From: ZC4RG30 sp963777735
Lineage (GTDB): Bacteria > Pseudomonadota > Gammaproteobacteria > Steroidobacterales > Steroidobacteraceae
Direction: 5' to 3'
Assembly: GCA_963777735.1 (NCBI GenBank)
Contig: CAVZRQ010000008.1
Coordinates: 1,302,001-1,366,000 of the forward strand
Length of the DNA: 64,000 bases
The translations under genes were made by a program, and so were the position numbers. This document shows positions 36,531 to 45,338 of the stretch, piece by piece. The notes under the pieces are model-generated. The model saw nothing but the letters and a program-made list of their open reading frames with translations, was not told where the DNA came from and ran no database searches. Every line of letters starts with the position of its first letter. The stretch's first letter is position 1.

Positions 36531-37763
36531 ATGAAGATCACACACCGAGCTACGGCGGCTGCGGCGCTTGCACTGTGCGCGCTGGCTGGTGAAGCGCAGC
36601 AGAAAGTAGCCGTCATGGCCAACGGCACCCCGGTGGCGCCCACTGGACTCAGTGGGCAGCCGCTGGGAACGGGCCCCTTCCTGTACCGCACGGCGGAACA
36701 ACAGGATGTGAAGGTCACGGTGATCGCGCGTGATCTTGAATATCCCTACAGCATGGCTTTCCTGCCGACTGGCGAACTCCTGTTCACCGAAAGACCTGGG
36801 CGGCTACGCGTCATACGCAATGGCGCGCTGGATCCGAATCCGGTGGCCGGTGCGCCACCCGCCCGTTTTGCAGGCGTCTCGGGATCACTCGGCGCCGTGC
36901 ATGGTTACATGAGCCTCGTCGTGCATCCGCGATTTGCGGAGAACCGGTTCATCTACTTCGCCTACAACAAACCGATCGACGCGCAGCGTGCCAATGTGGT
37001 CATTGCACGCGCCCGCTACGTGAACAACAGGCTGGAAGACCTGCGTGAATTCCTCGCTGGCGAGGGCCTGCGGGGCAGCGTGAGCCTCGCGATCACGCCC
37101 GACGGCATGTTGTGGGTGGCTTCCGGCGGCGATGCGGCCGCGCAGGATCCGAAGGCACTTGGCGGAAAGGTGCTGCGACTGCGCGATGACGGCAGCGTGC
37201 CGCAGGACAACCCCTTCGTCGGCAGGGAAGGCTACCGCCCCGAGATCTATTCCATGGGGCATCGCGCCGCACTGGGACTCGCCGTGCACCCTGCCACCGG
37301 CGAGGTCTGGCTCAGCGAGATGGGGCCAAATGGCGGAGACGAAATCAATGTCATCAAGCCGGGCCGCAACTATGGCTGGCCCACGGTAAGTCTTGGCCGC
37401 ACCTATCCGGGCCCCTGGCAGGCGAAATCCAGCGAGCCCACCCACGCCGGCTTCGAACCGCCGGTGATCTACTGGATGCCTGCGATTTCCGTCGCCGGCC
37501 TCACCTTCTACACCGGCGACAAACTGCCGAAATGGAAAGGCGATCTGTTTGTCGGTGGCCTCCGCTATGGCGAAGTGCCGGGCACCGGTCGCCTCGATCG
37601 CGTGCTCCTCAACGACAAACTGGAAGAGCTGCGCCGTGAATCGCTGCTGCTGGATCTGCATCAGCGGATCCGCGATGTGAAACAGGGCATCGATGGCTTG
37701 CTCTATGTGGCCACCGATGAGCCCAAAGGCGCCATCCTGCGCATCGAACCCGCCAGTCCCTGA
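36531..37763 (+). CDS. PQQ-dependent aldose sugar dehydrogenase
   Basis: 410 residues, signal peptide ending LALCALAGEAQ. Six-bladed propeller of the soluble glucose/aldose dehydrogenase (GdhB, YliI-like) type: LEYPYSMAFLPTGELLFTERPGRLRVI, GYMSLVVHPRFAENRFIYF, YSMGHRAALGLAVHP and GPNGGDEINVIKPGRNYGWP. The GPNGGDE and GxNYGWP blocks are hallmarks of the family. A G-rich ribosome site (GAGGGG) lies before ATG 36531. It would oxidise aldoses to lactones in the periplasm. It lies directly upstream of a xylose-type importer. Confidence 0.9.
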   Translation: MKITHRATAAAALALCALAGEAQQKVAVMANGTPVAPTGLSGQPLGTGPFLYRTAEQQDVKVTVIARDLEYPYSMAFLPTGELLFTERPGRLRVIRNGALDPNPVAGAPPARFAGVSGSLGAVHGYMSLVVHPRFAENRFIYFAYNKPIDAQRANVVIARARYVNNRLEDLREFLAGEGLRGSVSLAITPDGMLWVASGGDAAAQDPKALGGKVLRLRDDGSVPQDNPFVGREGYRPEIYSMGHRAALGLAVHPATGEVWLSEMGPNGGDEINVIKPGRNYGWPTVSLGRTYPGPWQAKSSEPTHAGFEPPVIYWMPAISVAGLTFYTGDKLPKWKGDLFVGGLRYGEVPGTGRLDRVLLNDKLEELRRESLLLDLHQRIRDVKQGIDGLLYVATDEPKGAILRIEPASP

Positions 37764-37851
37764 GCGGACCCTGCCGTGATAACCAGCCCCGCAGCTTGAA
37801 AGCCGCGGGGCAGATCGGTCAGCATGCCCCCAACTGGGGGATATCAGAACA

Positions 37852-38892
37852 ATGAAGACCCGACTGACCTTGGTAGTCGTTTCGCTGGTATTGAGTGTGC
37901 TGATCGGTCTTTCGCTGGGAAGACACTCAGGCAGTGCCGATGCGGGGCGCACCGCAGGCGTGCGCATCGGTCTGTCGCTCGACACGCTGAAGGAAGCGCG
38001 CTGGCAGGCGGATCGCGACATGTTCGTGCGCCGCGCCGGCGAACTGGGCGCCACCGTGCAGGTGCTGTCGGCAAACGGTGATGACACCGTGCAGATCAGC
38101 GACGTCGAGAAGCTGATCACCTCCGGCGTGGATGTGCTGGTGATCGTGCCGCACGATGGCACGGCCATGGCGAGGGCCGTGCAACTGGCACATGAAGCCG
38201 GCATCCCGGTGATCGCGTATGACCGCATCATCCGGGATTCAGAACTGGACCTCTATGTCAGCTTCGACAACCTGCGCGTGGGCGAGCTGCAGGCGCGATA
38301 TCTGGTCGATCACCTGCCCACACCGGGCCGTGGTCGCATCGTGCGCATCTACGGCGCGAAGACCGACAACAACGCAGGGCTGTTCAAGGCCGGCCAGGAT
38401 TCCGTGCTGGACCCCCTCGTGAAGAGCGGCGCCATCACCGTGCTGCACGAAGACTGGGCCGAGGACTGGAAGCCGGAAAACGCCAAGCGCATCATCAATG
38501 CCGCCATCACGGCGAAAGGCTCGCGAATCGATGCCGTGCTGGCGAGCAATGACGGCACGGCTGGCGGTGCGGTGCAGGCGCTGTCCGAGGAGGGCCTCGC
38601 CGGCAAGGTGCTGGTCACCGGGCAGGATGCCGATCTCGTGGCTATGCAGCGCATCGCAGCAGGCACGCAGGCGATGACGATCTACAAACCGCTGCACACG
38701 TTGGCACAGGGCGCGGCAGATCTCGCGGTGAAGATGGCAACCGGCAAACCCGTGATCGCGCGCCACACAGTGAACAACGGGGCCATCGAGGTTCCTTCCG
38801 TGCTGTTCGATGTGGTGACGGTCACTCGGGACAACATCGAGTCCACGGTGGTGAAGGACGGCCTCTACCGCCGCGAAGAAATCTTCCAATGA
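37852..38892 (+). CDS. xylF: Sugar ABC transporter substrate-binding protein, XylF-like
   Basis: 346 residues with an N-terminal membrane signal (LVVVSLVLSVLIGLSLG). Periplasmic-binding-protein type 1 fold: VRIGLSLDTLKEARWQADRDMF, DVEKLITSGVDVLVIVPHDG, IPVIAYDRIIRDSELDLYVSFDN and VLASNDGTAGGAVQAL, closely resembling D-xylose-binding XylF. Its stop overlaps the ATPase start by 4 bases (ATGA). Xylose is the best guess; other pentoses are possible. There is no xylA or xylB in the window. Confidence 0.88.
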   Translation: MKTRLTLVVVSLVLSVLIGLSLGRHSGSADAGRTAGVRIGLSLDTLKEARWQADRDMFVRRAGELGATVQVLSANGDDTVQISDVEKLITSGVDVLVIVPHDGTAMARAVQLAHEAGIPVIAYDRIIRDSELDLYVSFDNLRVGELQARYLVDHLPTPGRGRIVRIYGAKTDNNAGLFKAGQDSVLDPLVKSGAITVLHEDWAEDWKPENAKRIINAAITAKGSRIDAVLASNDGTAGGAVQALSEEGLAGKVLVTGQDADLVAMQRIAAGTQAMTIYKPLHTLAQGAADLAVKMATGKPVIARHTVNNGAIEVPSVLFDVVTVTRDNIESTVVKDGLYRREEIFQ

Positions 38893-40418
38893 GCAGCCCC
38901 GTGCTCGAGGCGCACGCCATCGCGAAGCGCTTTGGCGGCGTGATCGCCTTGCGTGGCGTCAGCTTCGATCTTGCGGCCGGTGAGATTCATGCGCTGTGCG
39001 GCGAGAACGGCGCGGGCAAGTCGACGTTGATCAAGCTGCTGGCGGGCATTCACCCGCATGGCAGCTATGACGGCCGCATCGAGGTGGATGGCCACGAGGT
39101 CCGGTTCCACTCGGCGCGCGACGCCGAAAGCGCCGGCATTGCGGTCATCCACCAGGAGCTCGCGCTGTTCCCCGATCTCACCATCGCCGAGAACCTGCTG
39201 CTCGGCAACCTGCCGACCCGGTTCGGGCTGGTGGACTGGAACGCGGCATTGACGCGCAGCCGCACGCTGCTCGCCGATGTGGGGCTGTCGCTGGATCCAT
39301 CCCTGCGCGTAGGCGACCTGGGCATCGGCCAGCAGCAGCTGGTCGAGATCGCGCGCGCGTTGGCGCGCCGCCCACGCATCCTGGTGCTCGACGAACCCAC
39401 GGCGGCACTGTCGCGACACGAGATCGACACGCTGCTGGTACTGGTGCAGCGCCTGAAGGCGCAGGGCGTGGCCTGCATCTACATCTCGCACAAACTCGAC
39501 GAAGTCTTCGCGATCGCAGACCGGATCACCGTGCTGCGCGATGGCGCCGCGCAGGGCACGCTCGACGCCCGCAGCACCGATGCCGCCGCCGTGATCGCAC
39601 TGATGGTCGGTCGCCCCATCGAAGACCTCTACCCGCGGCGGCAACGCTCCCGGGGTGAGCCTGTGCTGGCCGTGCAAGGCCTGGATGCCGCCCACGGCCC
39701 GGGAGCTGCGGCCAGGTTGCGGCAGATTGCCTTCACCGTGCACGCGGGCGAGGTGCTCGGCATCGGCGGGCTGATGGGCGCAGGGCGCAGCGAGTTGCTG
39801 CTGCACCTGATGGGACTGTGGGGCGAGCGCCGTCATGGCACGGTGGCTGTTGGCGGGCAGGATTTGCCAGCCGGCAAGGTTCACACTGCGATGCGCGCGG
39901 GGCTCGCCATCGTCACGGAAGACCGCAAGCGGCTTGGGCTGGTGCTGGATGCCGGCGTAGCCTTCAACCTGACGCTTTCTTCGCTGCGCGCCATCGCTCG
40001 CCATGGCTTGCTCGATGATGCAGCCGAAGCCACGGTGGCCGGCTCGATGGTTACGGACCTGCGCGTGAAAACCGCGACCCTCGAAACCAGCGTGGGAGCG
40101 TTGTCTGGCGGCAACCAGCAGAAGGTCGTGATCGGCAAGGCATTGCTGACGAAGCCGCGCGTGCTGCTGCTGGACGAGCCCACCCGCGGGATCGATGTGG
40201 GTGCGAAGCTCGAAGTCTACGAACTGATCAATCGCCTCACCGACCAGGGACAGGCCATCGTGCTTGTCTCCAGTGAGCTGCCGGAGCTCATGGGCATGAG
40301 CGACCGGATCATCATGCTGCACGAGGGCCGCATCGGCGGCGAGTTCGAGCGCAGCGCTTTCTCGCAGCAGGCGTTGTTGTCCGCCGCGATGGGAATTGCG
40401 CCCGGGAGGGCCGCCTGA
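38889..40418 (+). CDS. xylG: Sugar ABC transporter ATP-binding protein, XylG-like
   Basis: 509 residues with two nucleotide-binding domains, as usual for the ribose/xylose group. Domain 1 has Walker A GENGAGKSTLIKLL, signature-like IGQQQLVEIARAL and Walker B ILVLDEPTAAL. Domain 2 has MGAGRSELLLHLMG as a degenerate Walker A, LSGGNQQKVVIGKAL and LLLDEPTRGIDVGAK. It powers the importer formed with the next gene; start overlaps xylF by 4 bases and stop overlaps the permease start by 1 base. Confidence 0.92.
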   Translation: MSSPVLEAHAIAKRFGGVIALRGVSFDLAAGEIHALCGENGAGKSTLIKLLAGIHPHGSYDGRIEVDGHEVRFHSARDAESAGIAVIHQELALFPDLTIAENLLLGNLPTRFGLVDWNAALTRSRTLLADVGLSLDPSLRVGDLGIGQQQLVEIARALARRPRILVLDEPTAALSRHEIDTLLVLVQRLKAQGVACIYISHKLDEVFAIADRITVLRDGAAQGTLDARSTDAAAVIALMVGRPIEDLYPRRQRSRGEPVLAVQGLDAAHGPGAAARLRQIAFTVHAGEVLGIGGLMGAGRSELLLHLMGLWGERRHGTVAVGGQDLPAGKVHTAMRAGLAIVTEDRKRLGLVLDAGVAFNLTLSSLRAIARHGLLDDAAEATVAGSMVTDLRVKTATLETSVGALSGGNQQKVVIGKALLTKPRVLLLDEPTRGIDVGAKLEVYELINRLTDQGQAIVLVSSELPELMGMSDRIIMLHEGRIGGEFERSAFSQQALLSAAMGIAPGRAA

Positions 40419-41551
40419 TGCACGGCATGCACAAACGCGAGTGGTTCATGCTCGGCGCACTGGTGGCCATCTGGGCGTTTTTTGCCTGGCAGGAACCGGT
40501 CTTCCTATCTGCACGCAATATTTCCCTGCTATCGATCGAGCTCGCGGTAACGGCCACGCTGGCCCTCGGCATGCTGCTGGTGCTGCTGCCTGGCCACATC
40601 GATCTTTCAGCGGGCAGCGGCGTGGGGCTGGCCGGGGCCGTGGCCGCGGTGCTGATCACCTGGCATGGCGTGCCGGCTCCGGCTGCGCTGCTGCTCGCCA
40701 CTCTGGCTGCACTCGCGGTATGGGCCTTGATGGGCGCACTGGTAGTGGTGGAGCGCGTGCCCGCGTTCATCATCACGCTGGGTGGCTTGCTGGTCTTCCG
40801 CGGCCTGCACTGGCTGGTGATCGAGAACAGCACCGTGCCGGTGGTGGCCGGTGGCAGTCAGAACATGTATTCGATGCTGACCACATCGTTCCTGTCGCCC
40901 CTGGCCGGCTACATTCTGGCGGCAGCAGTAGTTGCTGCACTGGTATTGATCAGCCAGCGCCGCAGAGCGGCGCGCAAGAAACTCGGCCTGCCCGTGGCAG
41001 ACACAGAACGCCACGTGATCGGCCTCGTGATCGCCGCCCAGGCAATCGGCCTTACGGTCGTCGTAGCGAACGATTACCGCGGGCTGCCCGTGGCGCTGCT
41101 GATCCTGGCAGCCGTGGCGCTGCTGGTGCACATGGTGACGATGCACACGCCATTCGGCCGCTACCTGTACGCCATCGGTGGCAACGAGGAAGCTGCAGTG
41201 GTATCCGGCGTGCCGGTACGCAATACGGTCATTGGTGCGTTTGCGCTGATGGGCGGCATCGTCGCGCTGACGGGTTTCATGCAGACGGCCTACTCCGGCG
41301 CCACCACCACCACGATCGGCTCGCTGATGGAGCTGGATGCCATAGCGGCCTGCGTGATCGGCGGCACCAGCCTGCGTGGCGGCCGCGGCTCCGTGGCGGG
41401 TGTGCTGTTCGGGGCGCTCATCATGGCGAGCCTGCTCAACGGCATGACGTTGATGGCGGTGTCACCGGAAATCAAATACATCGCCCGCGGCGGCGTGCTG
41501 GCTCTGGCGGTGTGGCTGGATCTGCGCGTCGCGAGGAGTCACGCAAGCTGA
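40418..41551 (+). CDS. xylH: Sugar ABC transporter permease, XylH-like
   Basis: 377 residues with about ten hydrophobic segments of the BPD_transp_2 family. Landmarks are SIELAVTATLALGMLLVLLPGHIDLSAGSGVG, VVVERVPAFIITLGGLLVFRG and the EAA-like loop YAIGGNEEAAVVSGVPVRNTV. The C-terminal GGTSLRGGRGSVAGVLFGALIMASL is typical of xylose/ribose permeases. Its start overlaps xylG (TGATG). Convergent with the three-domain NTF2-like gene, 14 bases away. Confidence 0.92.
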   Translation: MHGMHKREWFMLGALVAIWAFFAWQEPVFLSARNISLLSIELAVTATLALGMLLVLLPGHIDLSAGSGVGLAGAVAAVLITWHGVPAPAALLLATLAALAVWALMGALVVVERVPAFIITLGGLLVFRGLHWLVIENSTVPVVAGGSQNMYSMLTTSFLSPLAGYILAAAVVAALVLISQRRRAARKKLGLPVADTERHVIGLVIAAQAIGLTVVVANDYRGLPVALLILAAVALLVHMVTMHTPFGRYLYAIGGNEEAAVVSGVPVRNTVIGAFALMGGIVALTGFMQTAYSGATTTTIGSLMELDAIAACVIGGTSLRGGRGSVAGVLFGALIMASLLNGMTLMAVSPEIKYIARGGVLALAVWLDLRVARSHAS

Positions 41552-41565
41552 CGCACAAGGGCCGC

Positions 41566-43626
41566 TCAAGGCCCCGCAGGTGGCAGGAGGTAGCCGTGGT
41601 TCGTCATCCGCGACTCCGGCCGCAGCTCGCAGGGCACGCAGTCCGGCTGGAAGTGCGAGGGCTCACGACCGCTTACCGGATTGCGGTAGTGAAACCACAT
41701 CGGCAGGATGCCGGGCCATTCGATGGTCTGGCCTGAGCCACCACGGAAGCCTTCCGCGCGACGACCGATCGCAGACATCAGGATATCGGGCGGATATTTC
41801 GTGAGCAGCTGACTCGGGCGTGAGGGCGGACGGTCCGCACCTACGGGCTTCACACCGGACCAGCCCCCCTTCCAGCCGTCAGAGGTCATGTAGTGCTCGT
41901 CGATTTCCAGGGCCCACAGTTTCCAGACGCCGTTCTCGAGCACGCTCTGGTCGTTGGGGTACATGCCCGAAGAAAACGCCGAGTTGTTGGGCCTGCCTTC
42001 CACCTGCTTGCCGGTGGCGGTCTGGATCAAACGCACGCGCGAGGTAGTGGATCGGCCATCTTCCGCGGCGATGATCACCGGCTGGATGCGCCAGTGATAG
42101 GCGATGCCGGCCCGGGTGCGCGTGGCGCCCTGCGTACTGCCGTAGTTCGCGTTCACGGCACCGATGATGCGTTCTGGCCCGATGTAATAGCCGGCGAACG
42201 GTGAGTGCTTGTTGCCCTTTTCCGCAAACAATCCGGCCATTTCCGGCCACTGGAAATCGTCGATGTAGTAGCTGTAGGCGGAAGAAATGTTCTCCGATCC
42301 ATCCCATGCCGCAGAGCGTGCATAACCCCTGCGCGCCGCGGCGAGACGTTCGGCGGCGCTGCCCTTCGGTAGCGCCGCCTTGCCGGCGGGGATGGCTCGC
42401 GTCAATGGCGCACGGGCAAGCAGCTCGTAACCGGCCGCATTCACCGCCTTGCGGGTTACCGGATGGACATCGGCGAACGCAGGAATCGCCCGGTTGGTGG
42501 GCGGCGCATTGCCGCCCCTCCCCCAGCCTGCGGAGTACTCCGCATGAACCACCGGGAAGATGCGCATTTCGCGCACCTTCCAGATGCCACCTTCCTTGAC
42601 GAAACGATTGCGGAAAACGTTGAACTCCCAGTGCTGGGTGCCTTTGTTCGCGTCACCGATCTGGCCGAGCTCGAGGCCACGGCTGATGGCTTCTGTTCCG
42701 CCCGGCTGCACTTTCACGATGGTGTCGAACAGGGGGTGATCGTTCAGCACGCCCTGCGAGAGCCCCGCAGGCCCCATGCGCTCCATGGCACGACGCACGC
42801 CCTCCGGCCCCTTGAACGTGCCAACGCCTGCGATCTCGACGATACCGTCCTCCGCGAAGAGATCCACCACGTCGTCCCACATGCGCCGATCGACATAGTA
42901 ACCATAGGCATGCTGCAGATTGCGGACCGCATCTTCGTCGTTCAGGGCTGCAACGCGGCGCTCGAGTTCGGCCAGCGACAGCCTGCTGCGCGGTGCAGGG
43001 GATGCAGCCGGTGGCAACGGGATGCCCGACTCGGCCAGCGTGAAGTGATAGGGAATGACCGGCAGATCCGCATTGTTCGTGTTGCGCCAGCCATCGGCAT
43101 GGTTGCCGTCGTATTGCGGGTAGTACCGCGAGAGCGAGATCTTCCAGATGTTGCCATCACGCAGGTACTCGTTCTCGTAGATGCCGCCTTCGATGGTGGT
43201 ACCACCCTTGCCGTCTCCGGCCAGCAGCGCCGCCATCCAGCGCACCTTGGCGGAGCGACCGTCTGCCGAGAGATTGCCCAGCGGCTGATCAATCAGCTCG
43301 AAGCGCAATGCTCCGGGCGCGAGCCCTTGCCGACCACCACCCTGCTGCGTCAGCCACTTCGCGATCGCGTCGCTGCCGGTGATGCTTTCGGATCCATGGA
43401 TGAATTTCGCGTCTCGCGTGAACAGCGCGCCCATCTCGTTCCACAATCCGGCCTGTGAGAGCTGCACATAGGTTCGCTGCAGGTCCTTGACCTGACGCAG
43501 GGATTCAATGCGCTCCACGTCCTGCGCGAGGGCATCTGCCGAATCTGCCGCCTGAGCTGCGGCGCCCCCCAGACCGAAGAGCACAACCAGCAGCAGCCGT
43601 CTGCCCATGGAATGGAAGGAAAGCAT
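41566..43626 (-). CDS. Exported three-domain NTF2/SnoaL-like protein B (686 aa)
   Basis: Intact paralogue of the protein at 20113-22222. ATG 43626 has GAGGAG six bases upstream; the signal peptide ends GGAAAQA. Domain 1 (about 37-195) has LQRTYVQLSQAGLWNEMGALF; domain 2 (about 227-390) LQHAYGYYVDRRMWDDVVDLF; domain 3 (about 435-585) SAYSYYIDDFQWPEMAGLF. Linkers carry HPVTRKAVNAAGYELL and Pro-rich spacers. The tail reads ILPMWFHYRNPVSGREPSHF then PDCVPCELRPES, with a CxxC-type pair. Divergent from the POT transporter across a 203-base gap. Function unknown. Confidence 0.8.
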   Translation of the reverse strand: MLSFHSMGRRLLLVVLFGLGGAAAQAADSADALAQDVERIESLRQVKDLQRTYVQLSQAGLWNEMGALFTRDAKFIHGSESITGSDAIAKWLTQQGGGRQGLAPGALRFELIDQPLGNLSADGRSAKVRWMAALLAGDGKGGTTIEGGIYENEYLRDGNIWKISLSRYYPQYDGNHADGWRNTNNADLPVIPYHFTLAESGIPLPPAASPAPRSRLSLAELERRVAALNDEDAVRNLQHAYGYYVDRRMWDDVVDLFAEDGIVEIAGVGTFKGPEGVRRAMERMGPAGLSQGVLNDHPLFDTIVKVQPGGTEAISRGLELGQIGDANKGTQHWEFNVFRNRFVKEGGIWKVREMRIFPVVHAEYSAGWGRGGNAPPTNRAIPAFADVHPVTRKAVNAAGYELLARAPLTRAIPAGKAALPKGSAAERLAAARRGYARSAAWDGSENISSAYSYYIDDFQWPEMAGLFAEKGNKHSPFAGYYIGPERIIGAVNANYGSTQGATRTRAGIAYHWRIQPVIIAAEDGRSTTSRVRLIQTATGKQVEGRPNNSAFSSGMYPNDQSVLENGVWKLWALEIDEHYMTSDGWKGGWSGVKPVGADRPPSRPSQLLTKYPPDILMSAIGRRAEGFRGGSGQTIEWPGILPMWFHYRNPVSGREPSHFQPDCVPCELRPESRMTNHGYLLPPAGP

Positions 43627-43829
43627 GGGATGCTCCTCAAGTCGCGGGGGATATTCGGGACAACCTCGGATACTAGATCAGCCTGTTCCGGCAGACGAGC
43701 ATCCAGCGGCAGTCGATCATACCCCCTGCGGCTGTACACCCATGTCGCGGGCCGTATTCCTCCCCTGCTGGGTTACCATGAACCGGAACCCGTCGGAACC
43801 CGCCGCTCAACGCCAGGAACTGCGAACCC

Positions 43830-45338
43830 ATGTCCAGCAACCCCTACGCCCTCGAGCAACAGAAGACCCTTCTCGGCCATCCGCGCGGACTGTTCGTGCT
43901 GTTCTTCGCCGAGATGTGGGAGCGGTTCTCCTACTACGGCATGCGGGCGCTGCTGATCTTCTATCTCGTCCAGCACTGGATGTTCTCCGACCAACAGGCC
44001 TCGGTGATCTATGGCGCCTATACCGCGCTGGTCTACATCGCGCCGGTGGTCGGCGGCTACCTGGCCGACCGCTACCTGGGCCAACGCAAGGCGGTGTTGT
44101 TCGGCGCGGTGCTGCTGACCTTCGGGCATTTCCTGATGGCCTTCGAGGGCGATGGCGGCCAGCAGGCGTCCGCGCTGAATGTCTTCTGGCTGGCGCTCTC
44201 TTTCATCATCGTCGGCTCCGGCTTCCTGAAGGCCAACATCTCCGTGATGGTCGGCCAGCTCTATCCTCGTACGGATATTCGCCGCGATCCCGCCTACACG
44301 ATCTTCTACATGGGCATCAATCTGGGCGCCGCGATCGGCTCGATGCTCGCTGGATACCTGGGGCAGACATATGGCTGGGCGTACGGCTTCGGCGCAGCTG
44401 GCGTCGGCATGCTGCTGGGCCTCGTGGTGTTCGTACTCGGCAAACCGCTGTTGATGGGGAACGGCGAGCCACGCGATCCAGCGCGCCTTGCCACTCGCAT
44501 GTTCGGCCTGAAGTTCGAGTGGCTGCTGTACGTCGCCAGCTTCCTCTGCATCGGCCTGGTGTGGATCATGATCCAGCAACAGAAACTGGTCGGATTTCTG
44601 CTTGGAGGTGCCGGCATCCTTCTGGTTGGATACGTGCTGTACACAGCCGTGTTCCGTCTGCCCCGGGAAGATCGCGACCGCATCCTGGCGGCGCTCTACC
44701 TGATCATCGGTTCGATTCTTTTCTGGGCGTTGTTTGAACAGGCGGGCGCATCACTGAATCTCTATACGGACCGCTCCGTGGATCGCACGCTCCTCGGGTG
44801 GACGGTACCGGCCTCGATGTTCCAGTCCATCAACGCCATCTATATCGTGCTGCTTGGTCCGCTGTTTGCCTGGCTTTGGCTGACTCTGGGACGCCGCGGT
44901 CTGGAACCTTCCACGCCAGCCAAGTTCGCGCTCGGCGTGATCCAGGTGGGCGCGGGCTTCCTGGTGCTGGTGGCGGGCGCAAGCACCAGCGGCGCAGGCA
45001 GCCTGACGCCGGTGATCTATATCTTCCTGATCTATCTCATCCACACCACGGGTGAACTGTGCCTTTCGCCTGTTGGCCTGTCGGCAATGAACCGCTTGAC
45101 GCCGCCACACCTCGCCAGCCTGATCATGGGCACCTGGTTTTTTGCCTCCGCCACCGGCAATTTCGCCGCGGGTCTCATCTCCGCCGCAACGGGTGGCGAA
45201 GGTGCAGGCCCTGAGCGGGTGATGGAGATCTACAGCAATGTAGGCTGGCTCGCGGTTGGCGTGGGTGCCGTCATGCTCGTCATCGCGCCGCTGATCCGAC
45301 GCCTGATGCATCTGGACACACTGCGCGACGGAGATTAG
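43830..45338 (+). CDS. Proton-dependent oligopeptide transporter (POT/PTR2 family)
   Basis: 502 residues, about 14 hydrophobic segments. The N-terminal ExxER motif (FFAEMWERFSYYGMRALL) that couples protons is intact. The PTR2 signature region FYMGINLGAAIGSMLAGYLG and ALFEQAGASLNLYTDR are also present, and ELCLSPVGLSAMNRLTP closes the C-terminal half. It should import di- and tripeptides with protons, like DtpA. It is convergent with an M3 peptidase (adjacent stops at 45338/45339), and both would serve peptide use. Confidence 0.92.
   Translation: MSSNPYALEQQKTLLGHPRGLFVLFFAEMWERFSYYGMRALLIFYLVQHWMFSDQQASVIYGAYTALVYIAPVVGGYLADRYLGQRKAVLFGAVLLTFGHFLMAFEGDGGQQASALNVFWLALSFIIVGSGFLKANISVMVGQLYPRTDIRRDPAYTIFYMGINLGAAIGSMLAGYLGQTYGWAYGFGAAGVGMLLGLVVFVLGKPLLMGNGEPRDPARLATRMFGLKFEWLLYVASFLCIGLVWIMIQQQKLVGFLLGGAGILLVGYVLYTAVFRLPREDRDRILAALYLIIGSILFWALFEQAGASLNLYTDRSVDRTLLGWTVPASMFQSINAIYIVLLGPLFAWLWLTLGRRGLEPSTPAKFALGVIQVGAGFLVLVAGASTSGAGSLTPVIYIFLIYLIHTTGELCLSPVGLSAMNRLTPPHLASLIMGTWFFASATGNFAAGLISAATGGEGAGPERVMEIYSNVGWLAVGVGAVMLVIAPLIRRLMHLDTLRDGD

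Noticed and set aside
37786..37811. Hairpin GCCCCGC/GCGGGGC between the sugar dehydrogenase and xylF as a terminator or riboswitch
   Set aside because: Only a 7-base stem with a 12-base loop and no T-run; too weak to annotate.
38865..40322. A 485-residue open frame opposite xylG
   Set aside because: Antisense shadow; xylG has two complete ATPase domains and coupled overlaps with xylF and xylH.
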